The notes under the pieces were generated by a model that worked only from the letters and a program-made list of their open reading frames with translations, did no database searches and was not told where the DNA came from. A stretch of 64,000 nucleotides of DNA, from contig NZ_PKUU01000002.1 in the NCBI RefSeq assembly GCF_002899675.1, forward strand, positions 1 through 64,000, given 5' to 3'. This DNA is from Clostridium sp. chh4-2. Lineage in GTDB: Bacteria > Bacillota > Clostridia > Lachnospirales > Lachnospiraceae. The position numbers and the translations under genes are program-made. This document shows positions 1 through 8,361 of this stretch, one piece after another (position 1 is the first letter of the stretch; each line of letters begins with the position of its first letter).

Positions 1-124
1 TCCGGCTTTGGCAGTTTTGCAGGAACTTTCCTGCACGTTTAGAAGTGCTTATGCCCGAAACCGGAACTGGAAAGATTCTGCAAAACTGCCAAAGCCGGAA
101 CGGACGGCAGAGACCGCCGGGGCG
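1..124. repeat. Palindromic dispersed repeat, left end outside window
   Basis: Bases 1-22 and 78-99 are a perfect 22-bp inverted repeat, and the pairing continues imperfectly inward to about 31/69. The right arm is followed at 100-122 by a GC-rich segment (CGGACGGCAGAGACCGCCGG). A second, half-length copy with the same outer segment and one arm lies at 54664-54717, so this is a dispersed element and not a private terminator. By symmetry the matching outer segment should lie just before base 1. It could be a MITE-like or REP-like element. Confidence 0.75.
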
Positions 125-157
125 GTGAATACTAACAAGAAAAGGAATAATAATAGA

Positions 158-919
158 ATGATTCAATATTTGATCGTGTGTCCGCTGGTCTTTCTGGCCG
201 GGTTGGTGGATTCCATTGCGGGCGGAGGCGGACTCGTTTCCCTTCCCGCCTATATTTTGGCAGGGGTTCCGGCCCATATGGCTTTGGGAACCAATAAACT
301 GGGATCGGCCATGGGAACCACCATATCTACAGCCAGATATATTAAAAACGGATACTTGGAAGGAAAGATTATGGCGTCCATGGCGGCCTGTTCCGTGGCG
401 GCGGCTTTGGCGGGTTCGACCATAGGTTCCAGGCTTTCCCTTTTAGCCAGCGAGGCAGTAATTAAGAACATGATGATTGTAGTGCTGCCCATAGTGGCCT
501 TCTATGTGGTAAAGAACAAGAATATGGGCGATAATGAAAAGACGAATACACTGCCCATCCGAAAGGTTTATCTGATCACAATCGCGGCCGCATTTATAAT
601 AGGAATGTATGACGGATTTTACGGGCCGGGAACGGGAACATTTTTGATTCTCATTCTGACCGGAGTTGCCAGGATGAATTTAAGAACCGCTTCCGGAATC
701 ACGAAGGTGATCAATCTGTCGTCCAATGTGGCGGCTCTTGTTACCTTTATCATCAGCGGCAATGTGATCTATCCGTTAGGTCTGGCGGCTGGGGTATTCT
801 GTATTGCAGGCCATTATATCGGCTCGGGAATGGTAGTGAATAACGGACAGAAAGTGGTGCGCCCGATTATTTTGGTGGTGCTTCTGATCTTGTTTATTAA
901 GATTATATCAGGACAGTAA
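158..919 (+). CDS. TauE/SafE (TSUP) family membrane permease
   Basis: A 253-residue polytopic membrane protein of the sulfite exporter TauE/SafE family. It opens with the family's glycine-rich segment (GLVDSIAGGGGLVSLPAY) and the GTNKL motif after the second helix; a related segment (GFYGPGTGTF) begins the second half, giving the usual internal two-fold repeat. The ATG at 158 is preferred to an upstream in-frame ATG at 8 because the latter lies inside the palindromic repeat and encodes nothing family-like. An AAAGGA sits upstream. The family moves small organic or sulfur-containing anions; the substrate here cannot be told. prmA follows after 23 bp. Confidence 0.85.
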   Translation: MIQYLIVCPLVFLAGLVDSIAGGGGLVSLPAYILAGVPAHMALGTNKLGSAMGTTISTARYIKNGYLEGKIMASMAACSVAAALAGSTIGSRLSLLASEAVIKNMMIVVLPIVAFYVVKNKNMGDNEKTNTLPIRKVYLITIAAAFIIGMYDGFYGPGTGTFLILILTGVARMNLRTASGITKVINLSSNVAALVTFIISGNVIYPLGLAAGVFCIAGHYIGSGMVVNNGQKVVRPIILVVLLILFIKIISGQ

Positions 920-942
920 GAGTTATATGGAGGAAGAAAACA

Positions 943-1899
943 ATGAAATGGACAAAGTTTACATTAGCGACAACGACTGCAGCAGTGGATCTGGTAAGCT
1001 GCATGCTGGATGAGATCGGCATCGAAGGAATTGAGATCGAGGACAATATTCCTCTCACGGAAGCGGAAACCAAGGGGATGTTTATCGATATCCTTCCGGA
1101 ACTTCCGCCGGACGAGGGAATTGCAAAAGTCAGCTTTTATCTGGAAGATTTAAATGAACTGGAAGAGATTCTCACGAAGATCGAAGAAGGTCTGGACGAG
1201 TTAAGCCAGTTTGTCGATGTGGGAGAGCGGACCATTGCCATGTCGGAGACGGAAGATAAGGACTGGATCAATAACTGGAAGCAGTATTTTAAACCCTTTA
1301 CCGTAGACGATATTCTGATTAAACCCACATGGGAAACCATTCCGGAAGAGCATAAGGACAAGCTGCTGATCCAGATCGATCCGGGAACCGCATTCGGAAC
1401 GGGAATGCATGAAACTACACAGCTCTGCATCCGTCAGCTGAAAAAATATGTGACCCGGGATTCCAAAATTCTGGATGTGGGAACGGGCAGCGGCATCTTA
1501 GGAATCACGGCTTTAAAGCTGGGAGCAGAGAGCGTATTCGGAACCGATCTGGATGAATGCGCAATTTCAGCGGTAAAGGAAAATATGGAAGCCAACCAGA
1601 TCGACCCGTCCGAGTTCTATGTGCTCCAGGGCAATATTATTGACGACAAGGCGGTGCAGGACCAGGTTGGATATGAGTGCTACGATATTGTGGTTGCCAA
1701 CATACTGGCGGATGTGATCATTCTGCTTCAGAAGGAAATTCCCGTTCATTTGAAGAAGGGCGGTATTTTCATCACATCGGGTATTATTAATATGAAGGAA
1801 GAGGCTGTCAAAGAGGCGTTTGCCGCCAACGATGCATTCGAAGTGATCGAGATCACCTACCAGGGCGAATGGCTTTCCGTAACAGCCAGAAAGAAATAG
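943..1899 (+). CDS. prmA: Ribosomal protein L11 methyltransferase
   Basis: PrmA uses S-adenosylmethionine to methylate ribosomal protein L11 in the cytoplasm. The 318-residue length is normal. The N-terminal part is the L11-recognition domain; the C-terminal Rossmann methyltransferase domain shows FGTGMHETTQ followed by motif I (LDVGTGSGILG) and motif IV (VVANILADVI), the classic PrmA signature. The ATG at 943 has a strong GGAGGAAG site. The next gene, rsmE, begins 11 bp after the stop, so the two ribosome-modifying enzymes are probably co-transcribed, an arrangement common in Firmicutes. Confidence 0.96.
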   Translation: MKWTKFTLATTTAAVDLVSCMLDEIGIEGIEIEDNIPLTEAETKGMFIDILPELPPDEGIAKVSFYLEDLNELEEILTKIEEGLDELSQFVDVGERTIAMSETEDKDWINNWKQYFKPFTVDDILIKPTWETIPEEHKDKLLIQIDPGTAFGTGMHETTQLCIRQLKKYVTRDSKILDVGTGSGILGITALKLGAESVFGTDLDECAISAVKENMEANQIDPSEFYVLQGNIIDDKAVQDQVGYECYDIVVANILADVIILLQKEIPVHLKKGGIFITSGIINMKEEAVKEAFAANDAFEVIEITYQGEWLSVTARKK

Positions 1900-1910
1900 A
1901 GGAAAGAAGC

Positions 1911-2654
1911 GTGTATCATTTTTTTGTATCTCCGGATCAGATTGAAGAGAGCCTGATTCGGATTCAGGGAAAGGATGTAAATCATATTAAAAATGTTCTG
2001 CGGATGAGGTGCGGAGAAGAGATTCTCATCAGCAACGGAATCGACAGGGATTACCACTGCAGGATTACGGAGATCAGCCAGGATCAGGTGGTTTCTGAAA
2101 TCCTGGGCGTGGACCAGGAAGGCACCGAACTTCCGGCCAGACTTTTCCTGTTCCAGGGGCTTCCTAAAAGTGATAAGATGGAGCTGATCATTCAAAAAGC
2201 GGTGGAACTGGGCGTTTACCAGATCATCCCTGTGGTCACAAAACGAACCATTGTGAAGCTGGACGCGAAAAAGGAAGAGAGCAAGTTAAATCGCTGGAAC
2301 AGCATCTGCGAAAGCGCGGCCAAGCAGTCCAAGCGGATCATCATCCCGGAAGTGACCAAAACCATGACACTGAAAGAGGCGTTAAACTATGCAGGGGAAT
2401 TCGACTGCAGCATGATTCCCTATGAGCTGGCAGAGGGCATGGCCGCAACCAAGGCGGTGGTCAGCCGGATTAAAAGCGGGATGAGTGTGGGCATATTCAT
2501 CGGCCCGGAAGGCGGATTTGAGGAAGATGAGATTGAACTGGCGTCTTCCATGGGCGTGGAGCCCGTTTCCCTCGGAAAACGGATTCTGAGGACGGAAACG
2601 GCAGGGCTTACGGCGCTGTCTGTTTTAATGTATCATCTGGAATGCCAGATGTAG
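1911..2654 (+). CDS. rsmE: 16S rRNA m3U1498 methyltransferase RsmE
   Basis: RsmE is a SPOUT-class enzyme that methylates N3 of U1498 of 16S rRNA. The 247-residue product starts YHFFVSP after the initiator, typical for the family, and carries the SAM-knot motifs IGPEGGFEEDEI and LGKRILRTETA near the C-terminus. I chose the GTG at 1911, which sits just behind AGAGGAAAGAAG, over an in-frame ATG at 1869 that would overlap prmA and add a non-family extension. It follows prmA closely. Confidence 0.94.
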   Translation: MYHFFVSPDQIEESLIRIQGKDVNHIKNVLRMRCGEEILISNGIDRDYHCRITEISQDQVVSEILGVDQEGTELPARLFLFQGLPKSDKMELIIQKAVELGVYQIIPVVTKRTIVKLDAKKEESKLNRWNSICESAAKQSKRIIIPEVTKTMTLKEALNYAGEFDCSMIPYELAEGMAATKAVVSRIKSGMSVGIFIGPEGGFEEDEIELASSMGVEPVSLGKRILRTETAGLTALSVLMYHLECQM

Positions 2655-2712
2655 GGATCATCCGGCATCATCAAAGTCTCTGTGAAACAAGAAGTGAGAA
2701 ATGAGGAAAACC

Positions 2713-3867
2713 ATGGAAGCATATTTTGACAATTCCGCTACCACGAAAGTGCTGGACAGCGTGAAAGATATCGTAATAAAGACCATGACAGAGGATTACG
2801 GCAATCCCTCTGCCAAACATTTGAAAGGGGTGGAGGCGGAACGCTATATCCGCCAGGCGAGAGAAGAGATCGCGAAAACCCTGAAAGTGAAGGAAAAAGA
2901 GATTTTATTTACCTCAGGCGGTTCGGAGTCCAACAATATGGCTCTGATCGGCACCGCTTTAGCCAACAAGCGGGCCGGAAACCATATTATAACTACCAAT
3001 ATTGAACATCCGTCTGTCTACAATACCCTCAGCTATGTGGAAAGCCTGGGATTTGAAGTGACTTATCTGCGAGTGGACGAAAAGGGCCATATAAGCCCGG
3101 AAGAACTGAGAGACGCGGTGCGTCCTGAGACCATATTGGTGTCCGTGATGTATGTAAACAATGAAGTGGGCGCTGTGGAACCGGTGGAAGAGCTTTCTAA
3201 GATCATAAAATCCAAGAATCCCAACACCATTTTCCATGTGGACGCCATTCAGGGATACGGAAAATTCCGCATTTACCCCAAACGCCAGGGAATTGACCTA
3301 CTCAGCGTGAGCGGACACAAGATCCATGGGCCTAAGGGAGTCGGATTTTTATATATTGATGAAAAAATCAAGGTGAAACCTTTAATTTACGGCGGAGGAC
3401 AGCAAAAAGGCATGCGTTCCGGCACGGAAAATGTTCCCGGAGTGGCAGGCCTTGGGGCGGCCGCAAAGGAAGCTTACACCAATTTTGATGAGAAGATGAA
3501 CGCCCTTTATGATTTAAAAGACTACATGATTGACCGAATCGGTGAGATCGAAGGAACCCATGTGAATTCGTCAAAGGGCCGGGACAGCGCCCCGCAGATC
3601 GTCAGCGTCAGCTTTGAAGGGATTAAAAGCGAAGTTCTGCTTCACGCGCTGGAAGATAAGGGAATCTATGTTTCATCCGGTTCCGCCTGCTCTTCCAATC
3701 ATCCTGCGGTCAGCGGAACCCTTAAAGGAATCGGCGTCAGACAGGAACTATTGGATTCTACGCTCCGCTTCAGCTTCAGCACATACAACACCAGGGAAGA
3801 AGTGGATTATTGCATTGATACATTAAAGGAATTGCTGCCGGTGCTCCGGCGTTATACGAGGATGTAA
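2713..3867 (+). CDS. Cysteine desulfurase, NifS/IscS family
   Basis: A PLP enzyme that takes sulfur from cysteine and holds it as a persulfide. The N-terminus MEAYFDNSATTK is standard for the family, the PLP lysine is in SVSGHKIHGPKG, and the catalytic cysteine lies in the loop SSGSACSSNHP. The ATG at 2713 has GAGGAAAACC directly upstream; the ATG at 2701 would add four residues with a weaker site. It is followed 71 bp later by thiI, so the likely role is sulfur donor for tRNA 4-thiouridine, as with NifZ-ThiI in Bacillus. A more general role in Fe-S assembly cannot be excluded. Confidence 0.93.
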   Translation: MEAYFDNSATTKVLDSVKDIVIKTMTEDYGNPSAKHLKGVEAERYIRQAREEIAKTLKVKEKEILFTSGGSESNNMALIGTALANKRAGNHIITTNIEHPSVYNTLSYVESLGFEVTYLRVDEKGHISPEELRDAVRPETILVSVMYVNNEVGAVEPVEELSKIIKSKNPNTIFHVDAIQGYGKFRIYPKRQGIDLLSVSGHKIHGPKGVGFLYIDEKIKVKPLIYGGGQQKGMRSGTENVPGVAGLGAAAKEAYTNFDEKMNALYDLKDYMIDRIGEIEGTHVNSSKGRDSAPQIVSVSFEGIKSEVLLHALEDKGIYVSSGSACSSNHPAVSGTLKGIGVRQELLDSTLRFSFSTYNTREEVDYCIDTLKELLPVLRRYTRM

Positions 3868-3938
3868 AGACTTTGCCGGCGGCTTAAATGCCTGTTGGGA
3901 AGAAAAGAGGCCGCCCGGTGCGGAATATGGAGGGAACT

Positions 3939-5120
3939 ATGCAGTACAAATCATTTTTGATTAAATATGCTGAGATCGGTACAAAGGGAAAAAACCGGTA
4001 CTTATTTGAAGACGCGCTGATTAAGCAGATCCGCCATGCGTTAAAGACTGTGGACGGAGAATTTGCCGTGACAAAGGAATCAGGGCGCATCTATGCGGAA
4101 GCAAAAGGGGAATACGACTACGAAGAGCTGATTGAGGCTTTGAAACGCGTGTTCGGAATTGCCTGGATCTGCCCGATGGTGCAGATTGAGTCCAAGGATT
4201 ATGAGAATCTGAAAAAAGAAGTGGTCGCTTACATGGATGAAGTATATCCGGATAAAAACATCACATTTAAAGTGGATGCGCGCCGCGCGGATAAGAACTA
4301 TCCGGTCACATCGGAACAGATCAACCGGGATATGGGAGAAGTGATTCTCGAAGCATTTCCTGAGATCCGGGTGGACGTCCACAAACCGGATGTGATGCTT
4401 CACGTGGAGATCAGAAATAAGGTGAATATCTATTCTCTGATGATCCCCGGAGCGGGCGGAATGCCGGTGGGAACCAACGGAAAGGCCATGCTCTTGTTAT
4501 CGGGCGGCATCGACAGTCCGGTGGCGGGATATATGATCGCAAAGAGGGGCGTAAAAATCGACGCTGTCTACTTCCATGCGCCGCCATACACCAGCGAGCG
4601 GGCAAAACAGAAGGTGGTGGATTTAGCCAAGCTTGTGGCGCGTTATTCAGGACCGATCCAGCTTCATGTGGTTAATTTTACGGATATCCAGCTCTATATC
4701 TATGAGCAGTGTCCTCATGAGGAACTGACCATTATCATGCGCCGCTATATGATGAGAATCGCTGAAACCATAGCGGAGAACACCGGATGCATCGGACTGA
4801 TTACCGGAGAGAGCATCGGCCAGGTGGCTTCTCAGACCATGCAGTCGTTAGCCGCCACCAATGAGGTCTGCACCATGCCCGTATACCGTCCGGTCATCGG
4901 ATTTGACAAACAGGAGATCATTGACGTATCCGAAAAGATCGGAACGTATGAGACTTCAATCCTTCCGTTTGAAGACTGCTGTACCATATTCGTTGCAAAA
5001 CATCCGGTCACAAAGCCGAATCTGAATGTGATCAAAAAATCGGAAACAAAGCTGGAAGAGAAGATTGATGAGATGGTAAAGACTGCTATTGAAACGGCAG
5101 AAACCGTCTGGTGCGATTAA
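3939..5120 (+). CDS. thiI: tRNA 4-thiouridine synthase ThiI
   Basis: ThiI adenylates and thiolates U8 of tRNA. The 393-residue product begins with the ferredoxin-like/THUMP RNA-binding region (KYAEIGTKGKNR) and carries the PP-loop ATP site LLSGGIDSPVAGYM at about residue 185. There is no C-terminal rhodanese domain, as in Bacillus, so it needs sulfur from a dedicated cysteine desulfurase; the gene just upstream fits. The ATG at 3939 has a clear GGAGGGAAC site; an in-frame ATG at 3888 would add 17 poorly conserved residues. A bidirectional terminator follows. Confidence 0.95.
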   Translation: MQYKSFLIKYAEIGTKGKNRYLFEDALIKQIRHALKTVDGEFAVTKESGRIYAEAKGEYDYEELIEALKRVFGIAWICPMVQIESKDYENLKKEVVAYMDEVYPDKNITFKVDARRADKNYPVTSEQINRDMGEVILEAFPEIRVDVHKPDVMLHVEIRNKVNIYSLMIPGAGGMPVGTNGKAMLLLSGGIDSPVAGYMIAKRGVKIDAVYFHAPPYTSERAKQKVVDLAKLVARYSGPIQLHVVNFTDIQLYIYEQCPHEELTIIMRRYMMRIAETIAENTGCIGLITGESIGQVASQTMQSLAATNEVCTMPVYRPVIGFDKQEIIDVSEKIGTYETSILPFEDCCTIFVAKHPVTKPNLNVIKKSETKLEEKIDEMVKTAIETAETVWCD

Positions 5121-5163
5121 AAATCCGTCGGATTTGAGCGCCGGAAAAACAAATCAAACAAAA

Positions 5164-5189
5164 AAAGATGCTTCGCAAGAAGCATCTTT
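5164..5189. terminator. Bidirectional terminator between thiI and the HPr-like gene
   Basis: A perfect 11-bp stem (AAAGATGCTTC / GAAGCATCTTT) closes a GCAA tetraloop. An A-run precedes and a T-run belongs to the stem, so it can end transcription of thiI on + and of the HPr-like gene on -. Confidence 0.85.
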
Positions 5190-5212
5190 CTATATGAAAA
5201 TATGAATATTAA

Positions 5213-5446
5213 TTACTGAATGATGTATGGACTTAAAAGGCTCATGATTTCATCGATGTTGCTTTCCGCATGGATATTTAAATCGATCGGTTTGGAAAGA
5301 TCCAGGCTGAAAATGCCCATAATGGACTTTGCATCGATTACGTATCTGCCGGATACTAAATCAAAATCTACATCAAATTTAGTCAAATCATTTACAAATG
5401 ATTTCACTTTATCAATTGAGTTTAAAGAAATACGAACTGTTTTCAT
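5213..5446 (-). CDS. HPr-like protein lacking the catalytic histidine
   Basis: A 77-residue protein with the fold signature of the PTS phosphocarrier HPr. The segment AKSIMGIFSL matches the region around the regulatory serine (Ser46) of HPr nearly exactly. The active-site loop GLHARPA expected near residue 15 is missing: the sequence there reads LNSIDKVKSFVNDL. It therefore should not carry phosphate from EI to EII but could still be phosphorylated on the serine or bind CcpA-like partners. The ATG has a strong AAGGAGG site. It stands alone on the - strand. Function is unknown; a regulatory HPr homologue like Crh (which also lacks His15) is a fair analogy. Confidence 0.82.
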   Translation of the reverse strand: MKTVRISLNSIDKVKSFVNDLTKFDVDFDLVSGRYVIDAKSIMGIFSLDLSKPIDLNIHAESNIDEIMSLLSPYIIQ

Positions 5447-5745
5447 GTAAAAACCTCCTTGTAATGGTTACACTTTTATTGTATGACTGGGCTTTTCCAC
5501 CCGCCCTCGTCTTAGTTAAATACTACAGATCAATGGTATAAAAGTCAATAGTTAGATTGCATGAAAAATAAGATAAGAAACTGTAAAATTGTTGCAGTTC
5601 AGCTTGCCTCTGTCAGACCTGCCGTTTACGGCGTAAAAACGCTGTGAAAGCGTTTCCAAAAGCTTCCAGAACAGGAACCGGCTGCCGAAAAAACAGGGAA
5701 CCGGAGAGCCGGATGAATGCATAAAAATAGATAGGAGAATACAAA
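5447..5745. other. Intergenic region between the HPr-like gene and mtaB
   Basis: This 299-bp stretch must hold the divergent promoters for the HPr-like gene and mtaB. I see a small hairpin (AAACGCT/AGCGTTT at about 5637-5655) and no convincing gene. Nothing else stands out. Confidence 0.4.
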
Positions 5746-7059
5746 ATGAGAAAAGCCGCCTTTCACAATCTTGGGTGCAAGGTAAACTCTTACGAAACAG
5801 AAGCGATGCAGCAGCTTTTGGAAGCTGCTGGATATGAAATCGTGCCTTTTAAAGAGGGCGCGGACGTCTACATTATCAATACCTGCTCCGTCACCAATAT
5901 CGCGGACCGCAAGTCCAGGCAGATGCTTCATAAAGCCAAAAAGATGAATCCCCAGGCCGCGGTTGTGGCCGTGGGCTGCTATGTTCAGGCCGCCGGGGAA
6001 GAACTGAAAAAAGACGAGGCCGTGGACCTGATTGTGGGCAACAACAGGAAAGCTGAACTGGTTTCCATACTGGACGATTATTTCAACAGCCGTCCTAAAG
6101 AGGATCTTGTGATCGATATCGGAAAGACCCATGAATACGAAAATCTGAGCATCAGCCGGATTGCTGACCACACCAGGGCGTTTATTAAGATTCAGGACGG
6201 ATGCAACCAGTTTTGCAGCTACTGCATCATTCCTTATACCAGAGGGCGGGTCAGAAGCCGGAAGGCAGAGGACGTGGTGGAGGAAGCGAAACGGCTTGCG
6301 GACGCCGGATACTCGGAACTGGTGCTCACCGGAATCCATTTGAGTTCCTATGGGATTGATTTTCCGGAAGAAGAGAAGGAAAATCTTCTGGGGCTGATTA
6401 AAAAGATCCATCAGATTGAATCGGTAAAGAGAATCCGTTTCGGCTCTTTGGAACCCAGAATTGTGACGGAGACATTTGCAGAAGAGCTGTCGGGACTTCC
6501 GAAAATCTGCCCCCATTTCCACCTTTCCCTTCAAAGCGGATGCGATGAAACATTGAAGCGGATGAACCGCCGTTACGATACAAAAGAATACGAGGCCTGC
6601 TGTGATAACCTGCGCCGCTGGTTTGATAATCCGGCCATTACCACGGATGTGATTGTGGGATTTCCGGGGGAGACGGATGAAGAGTTTGAAATGACAAAGG
6701 CTTATCTGGAACGGATTCATTTTTATGAAATGCATGTGTTTAAATATTCAAAACGCCAGGGAACCAGAGCGGCTGCCATGGAAAACCAGGTGCCGGAACA
6801 GGTAAAGTCCGCCCGCAGCGATCTGCTTTTAAAGCTGGATGAAACCATGTCAAAGGAATACCGGTTAAGCTGTCTGGGGACGGAAAAAGAAGTGCTTTTG
6901 GAAGAAAAAATTACCATTGACGGCATTGATTACATGATTGGCCATACAAAGGAATATGTTAAGGCAGTTGTGCCTTATACAGGCCCGGAACAGAAGAATC
7001 AGCTGATAGTTGGGCGTTTGGACCATATGTTGACTGATGAAATTGTCTATTTAGTATAA
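5746..7059 (+). CDS. mtaB: tRNA t6A37 methylthiotransferase MtaB
   Basis: MtaB is a radical-SAM methylthiotransferase that converts t6A37 to ms2t6A37 in tRNA. The N-terminal MTTase domain starts FHNLGCKVNSYETEA, the CxxxxxxxxE signature specific to MtaB/YqeV, with further cluster cysteines in NTCSVT and GCYVQ. The radical-SAM motif CNQFCSYCIIPYTRGR (CxxxCxxC) is at about residue 154. The C-terminus has the TRAM region. The ATG has an ATAGGAGA site. It is followed by a separate promoter for ireB. Confidence 0.94.
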   Translation: MRKAAFHNLGCKVNSYETEAMQQLLEAAGYEIVPFKEGADVYIINTCSVTNIADRKSRQMLHKAKKMNPQAAVVAVGCYVQAAGEELKKDEAVDLIVGNNRKAELVSILDDYFNSRPKEDLVIDIGKTHEYENLSISRIADHTRAFIKIQDGCNQFCSYCIIPYTRGRVRSRKAEDVVEEAKRLADAGYSELVLTGIHLSSYGIDFPEEEKENLLGLIKKIHQIESVKRIRFGSLEPRIVTETFAEELSGLPKICPHFHLSLQSGCDETLKRMNRRYDTKEYEACCDNLRRWFDNPAITTDVIVGFPGETDEEFEMTKAYLERIHFYEMHVFKYSKRQGTRAAAMENQVPEQVKSARSDLLLKLDETMSKEYRLSCLGTEKEVLLEEKITIDGIDYMIGHTKEYVKAVVPYTGPEQKNQLIVGRLDHMLTDEIVYLV

Positions 7060-7090
7060 AAAAGACAGAAAGTTTTAATAAATATTTTCC

Positions 7091-7119
7091 TTGCCGAAAG
7101 TTATAATATGGTTTAGAAT
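7091..7119 (+). promoter_or_regulatory. Sigma-A type promoter for ireB
   Basis: TTGCCG at 7091-7096 and TAGAAT at 7114-7119 are separated by 17 bp, 31 bp before the ireB start. Confidence 0.55.
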
Positions 7120-7150
7120 AGAGTAGAACAGTAAAAGGACGTGATTACAG

Positions 7151-7411
7151 ATGGGCGATATTCATAACACACAGTATTTTAAAGCAGTACAAGAGAATAA
7201 GCTGGATGTAAGCCAGGTATTAGAGCAGGTTTATATTGCCCTGACTGAAAAGGGATATAATCCGGTCAACCAGATTGTCGGATATATTATGTCTGGAGAT
7301 CCAACCTATATTACCAGCCACAAGAGCGCCAGAAGCCTGATCATGAAAGTAGAGCGTGATGAGATCCTGGAGGAATTGCTGGCTGTCTACATTGATTCGA
7401 AATTGAAGTAG
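7151..7411 (+). CDS. ireB: IreB family regulatory phosphoprotein (YrzL)
   Basis: An 86-residue protein of the UPF0297/IreB family, recognised from its nearly invariant sequence (GYNPVNQIVGYIMSGDPTYIT, followed by ARxLIMKxERDEILEELL). In Enterococcus IreB is phosphorylated by the PASTA kinase IreK and affects cephalosporin resistance. It normally heads the set ireB-ruvX-yrzB, as here, although a 214-bp structured gap separates it from ruvX in this genome. Confidence 0.95.
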   Translation: MGDIHNTQYFKAVQENKLDVSQVLEQVYIALTEKGYNPVNQIVGYIMSGDPTYITSHKSARSLIMKVERDEILEELLAVYIDSKLK

Positions 7412-7625
7412 CGATATTTATAGATTTAGAGAATATTGTAGCGTGAAGATTTGCGGAAGATGACTGTCAGATACTGTTTGGAAACAGGCTTTGACAGTCA
7501 AATTATTAAGCACATAAGAGAACCGGCCCGTAAAGCGCATGGGTAAGGACGGATAAACAGTTGGGGGCAGTGCCAGCTAATTTTTTTGTGCTTAAAAGAA
7601 TGAACATTAGAAAGAACAGGAATAT
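7412..7625 (+). ncRNA. Structured intergenic region between ireB and ruvX (possible leader RNA)
   Basis: The gap holds ordered dyads. A hairpin with 9-bp outer arms (TGACTGTCA 7461-7469 / TGACAGTCA 7492-7500) has an inner CTGTTT/AAACAG stem. Next, AAGCACA (from about 7508) can pair with TGTGCTT (about 7588-7594), enclosing about 70 bases with a hairpin AGTTGG/CCAGCT followed by a T-run. The latter looks like an intrinsic terminator inside a larger closed stem. It does not match a riboswitch class that I recognise. It could be two ordinary terminators or an attenuator controlling ruvX-yrzB-fur-rnj. Confidence 0.4.
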
Positions 7626-8051
7626 ATGAGAGTTATGGGATTGGATTACGGTTCCAGAACCGTCGGAGTTGCAGTCTGCGATCCGCTTGGACTGACTGCG
7701 CAGGCGCTGGAAACGATTACTCGTGATGAAGAGAACAAATTACGTCCGACCCTGAGACGGATTGAGGCATTGATTGCAGAATATGAGATTGAAACCATCG
7801 TTTTAGGTTATCCTAAGAATATGGATGATTCGATCGGTGAACGTGCCCAGAAAACGGAAGAATTTAAGCATATGCTTGAAAAACGTACCGGATTAGAGGT
7901 TATACTGTGGGATGAAAGGCTGACAACAGTGGCGGCCAATGAGATATTGATGGAAAGCGGTGTTCGCAGAGAAGACCGCAAAAAGGTAATTGATAAAATT
8001 GCGGCAGGACTGATCCTTCAGGGATATTTGGATTACCGCAGGGAAAAATGA
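7626..8051 (+). CDS. ruvX: RuvX/YqgF family Holliday junction resolvase-like nuclease
   Basis: A 141-residue RNase H-fold protein of the YqgF family, linked to 16S rRNA 5' end processing and possibly Holliday junction resolution. It begins [20 protein letters not shown], containing the first catalytic aspartate; [10 protein letters not shown] and [11 protein letters not shown] are the other conserved blocks. The ATG follows AAGAACAGG. The next gene starts 21 bp downstream. Confidence 0.94.
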   Translation: MRVMGLDYGSRTVGVAVCDPLGLTAQALETITRDEENKLRPTLRRIEALIAEYEIETIVLGYPKNMDDSIGERAQKTEEFKHMLEKRTGLEVILWDERLTTVAANEILMESGVRREDRKKVIDKIAAGLILQGYLDYRREK

Positions 8052-8072
8052 CGGGAACGAGGATTGAATCGG

Positions 8073-8348
8073 ATGGAAGAAAAAAAGATTGTGATGGTAA
8101 CGGATTCCGGGGAAGAAGTGGAATTTTACGTCCTGGAAGAGACGAAGATTAACGGTATGAACTACCTTTTGGTTACGGATGCCGAAGAAGATGACGACGA
8201 GGGTGAATGCTACGTTCTGAAGGATTTATCACAGGCCGACGAGGAAGAAGCGGTCTATGAATTTGTGGAAGACGATGATGAGATAGAGTATTTGTTTAAG
8301 ATTTTTACAGAATTGATGGAAGATATGGACGTCGAGATTAAGAAGTAA
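8073..8348 (+). CDS. DUF1292 family acidic protein (YrzB)
   Basis: A 91-residue, very acidic protein of the UPF0473/DUF1292 family, whose function is unknown. The pattern VTDSGEEVEFYVLEE, YLLVTD and a run of Asp/Glu is typical. The ATG at 8073 is preferred to a TTG at 8064 on spacing from the upstream GAGG. It lies in the conserved ireB-ruvX-yrzB neighbourhood, 13 bp before fur. Confidence 0.9.
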   Translation: MEEKKIVMVTDSGEEVEFYVLEETKINGMNYLLVTDAEEDDDEGECYVLKDLSQADEEEAVYEFVEDDDEIEYLFKIFTELMEDMDVEIKK

Positions 8349-8361
8349 TTGAGGAGATTTC

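Noticed and set aside
1137..1430. 97-codon - frame opposite prmA
   Set aside because: Shadow of the conserved methyltransferase gene.
5626..6735. 369-codon open frame on - opposite mtaB
   Set aside because: Antisense to a clear radical-SAM gene; low-complexity His/Phe-rich translation with no motif.
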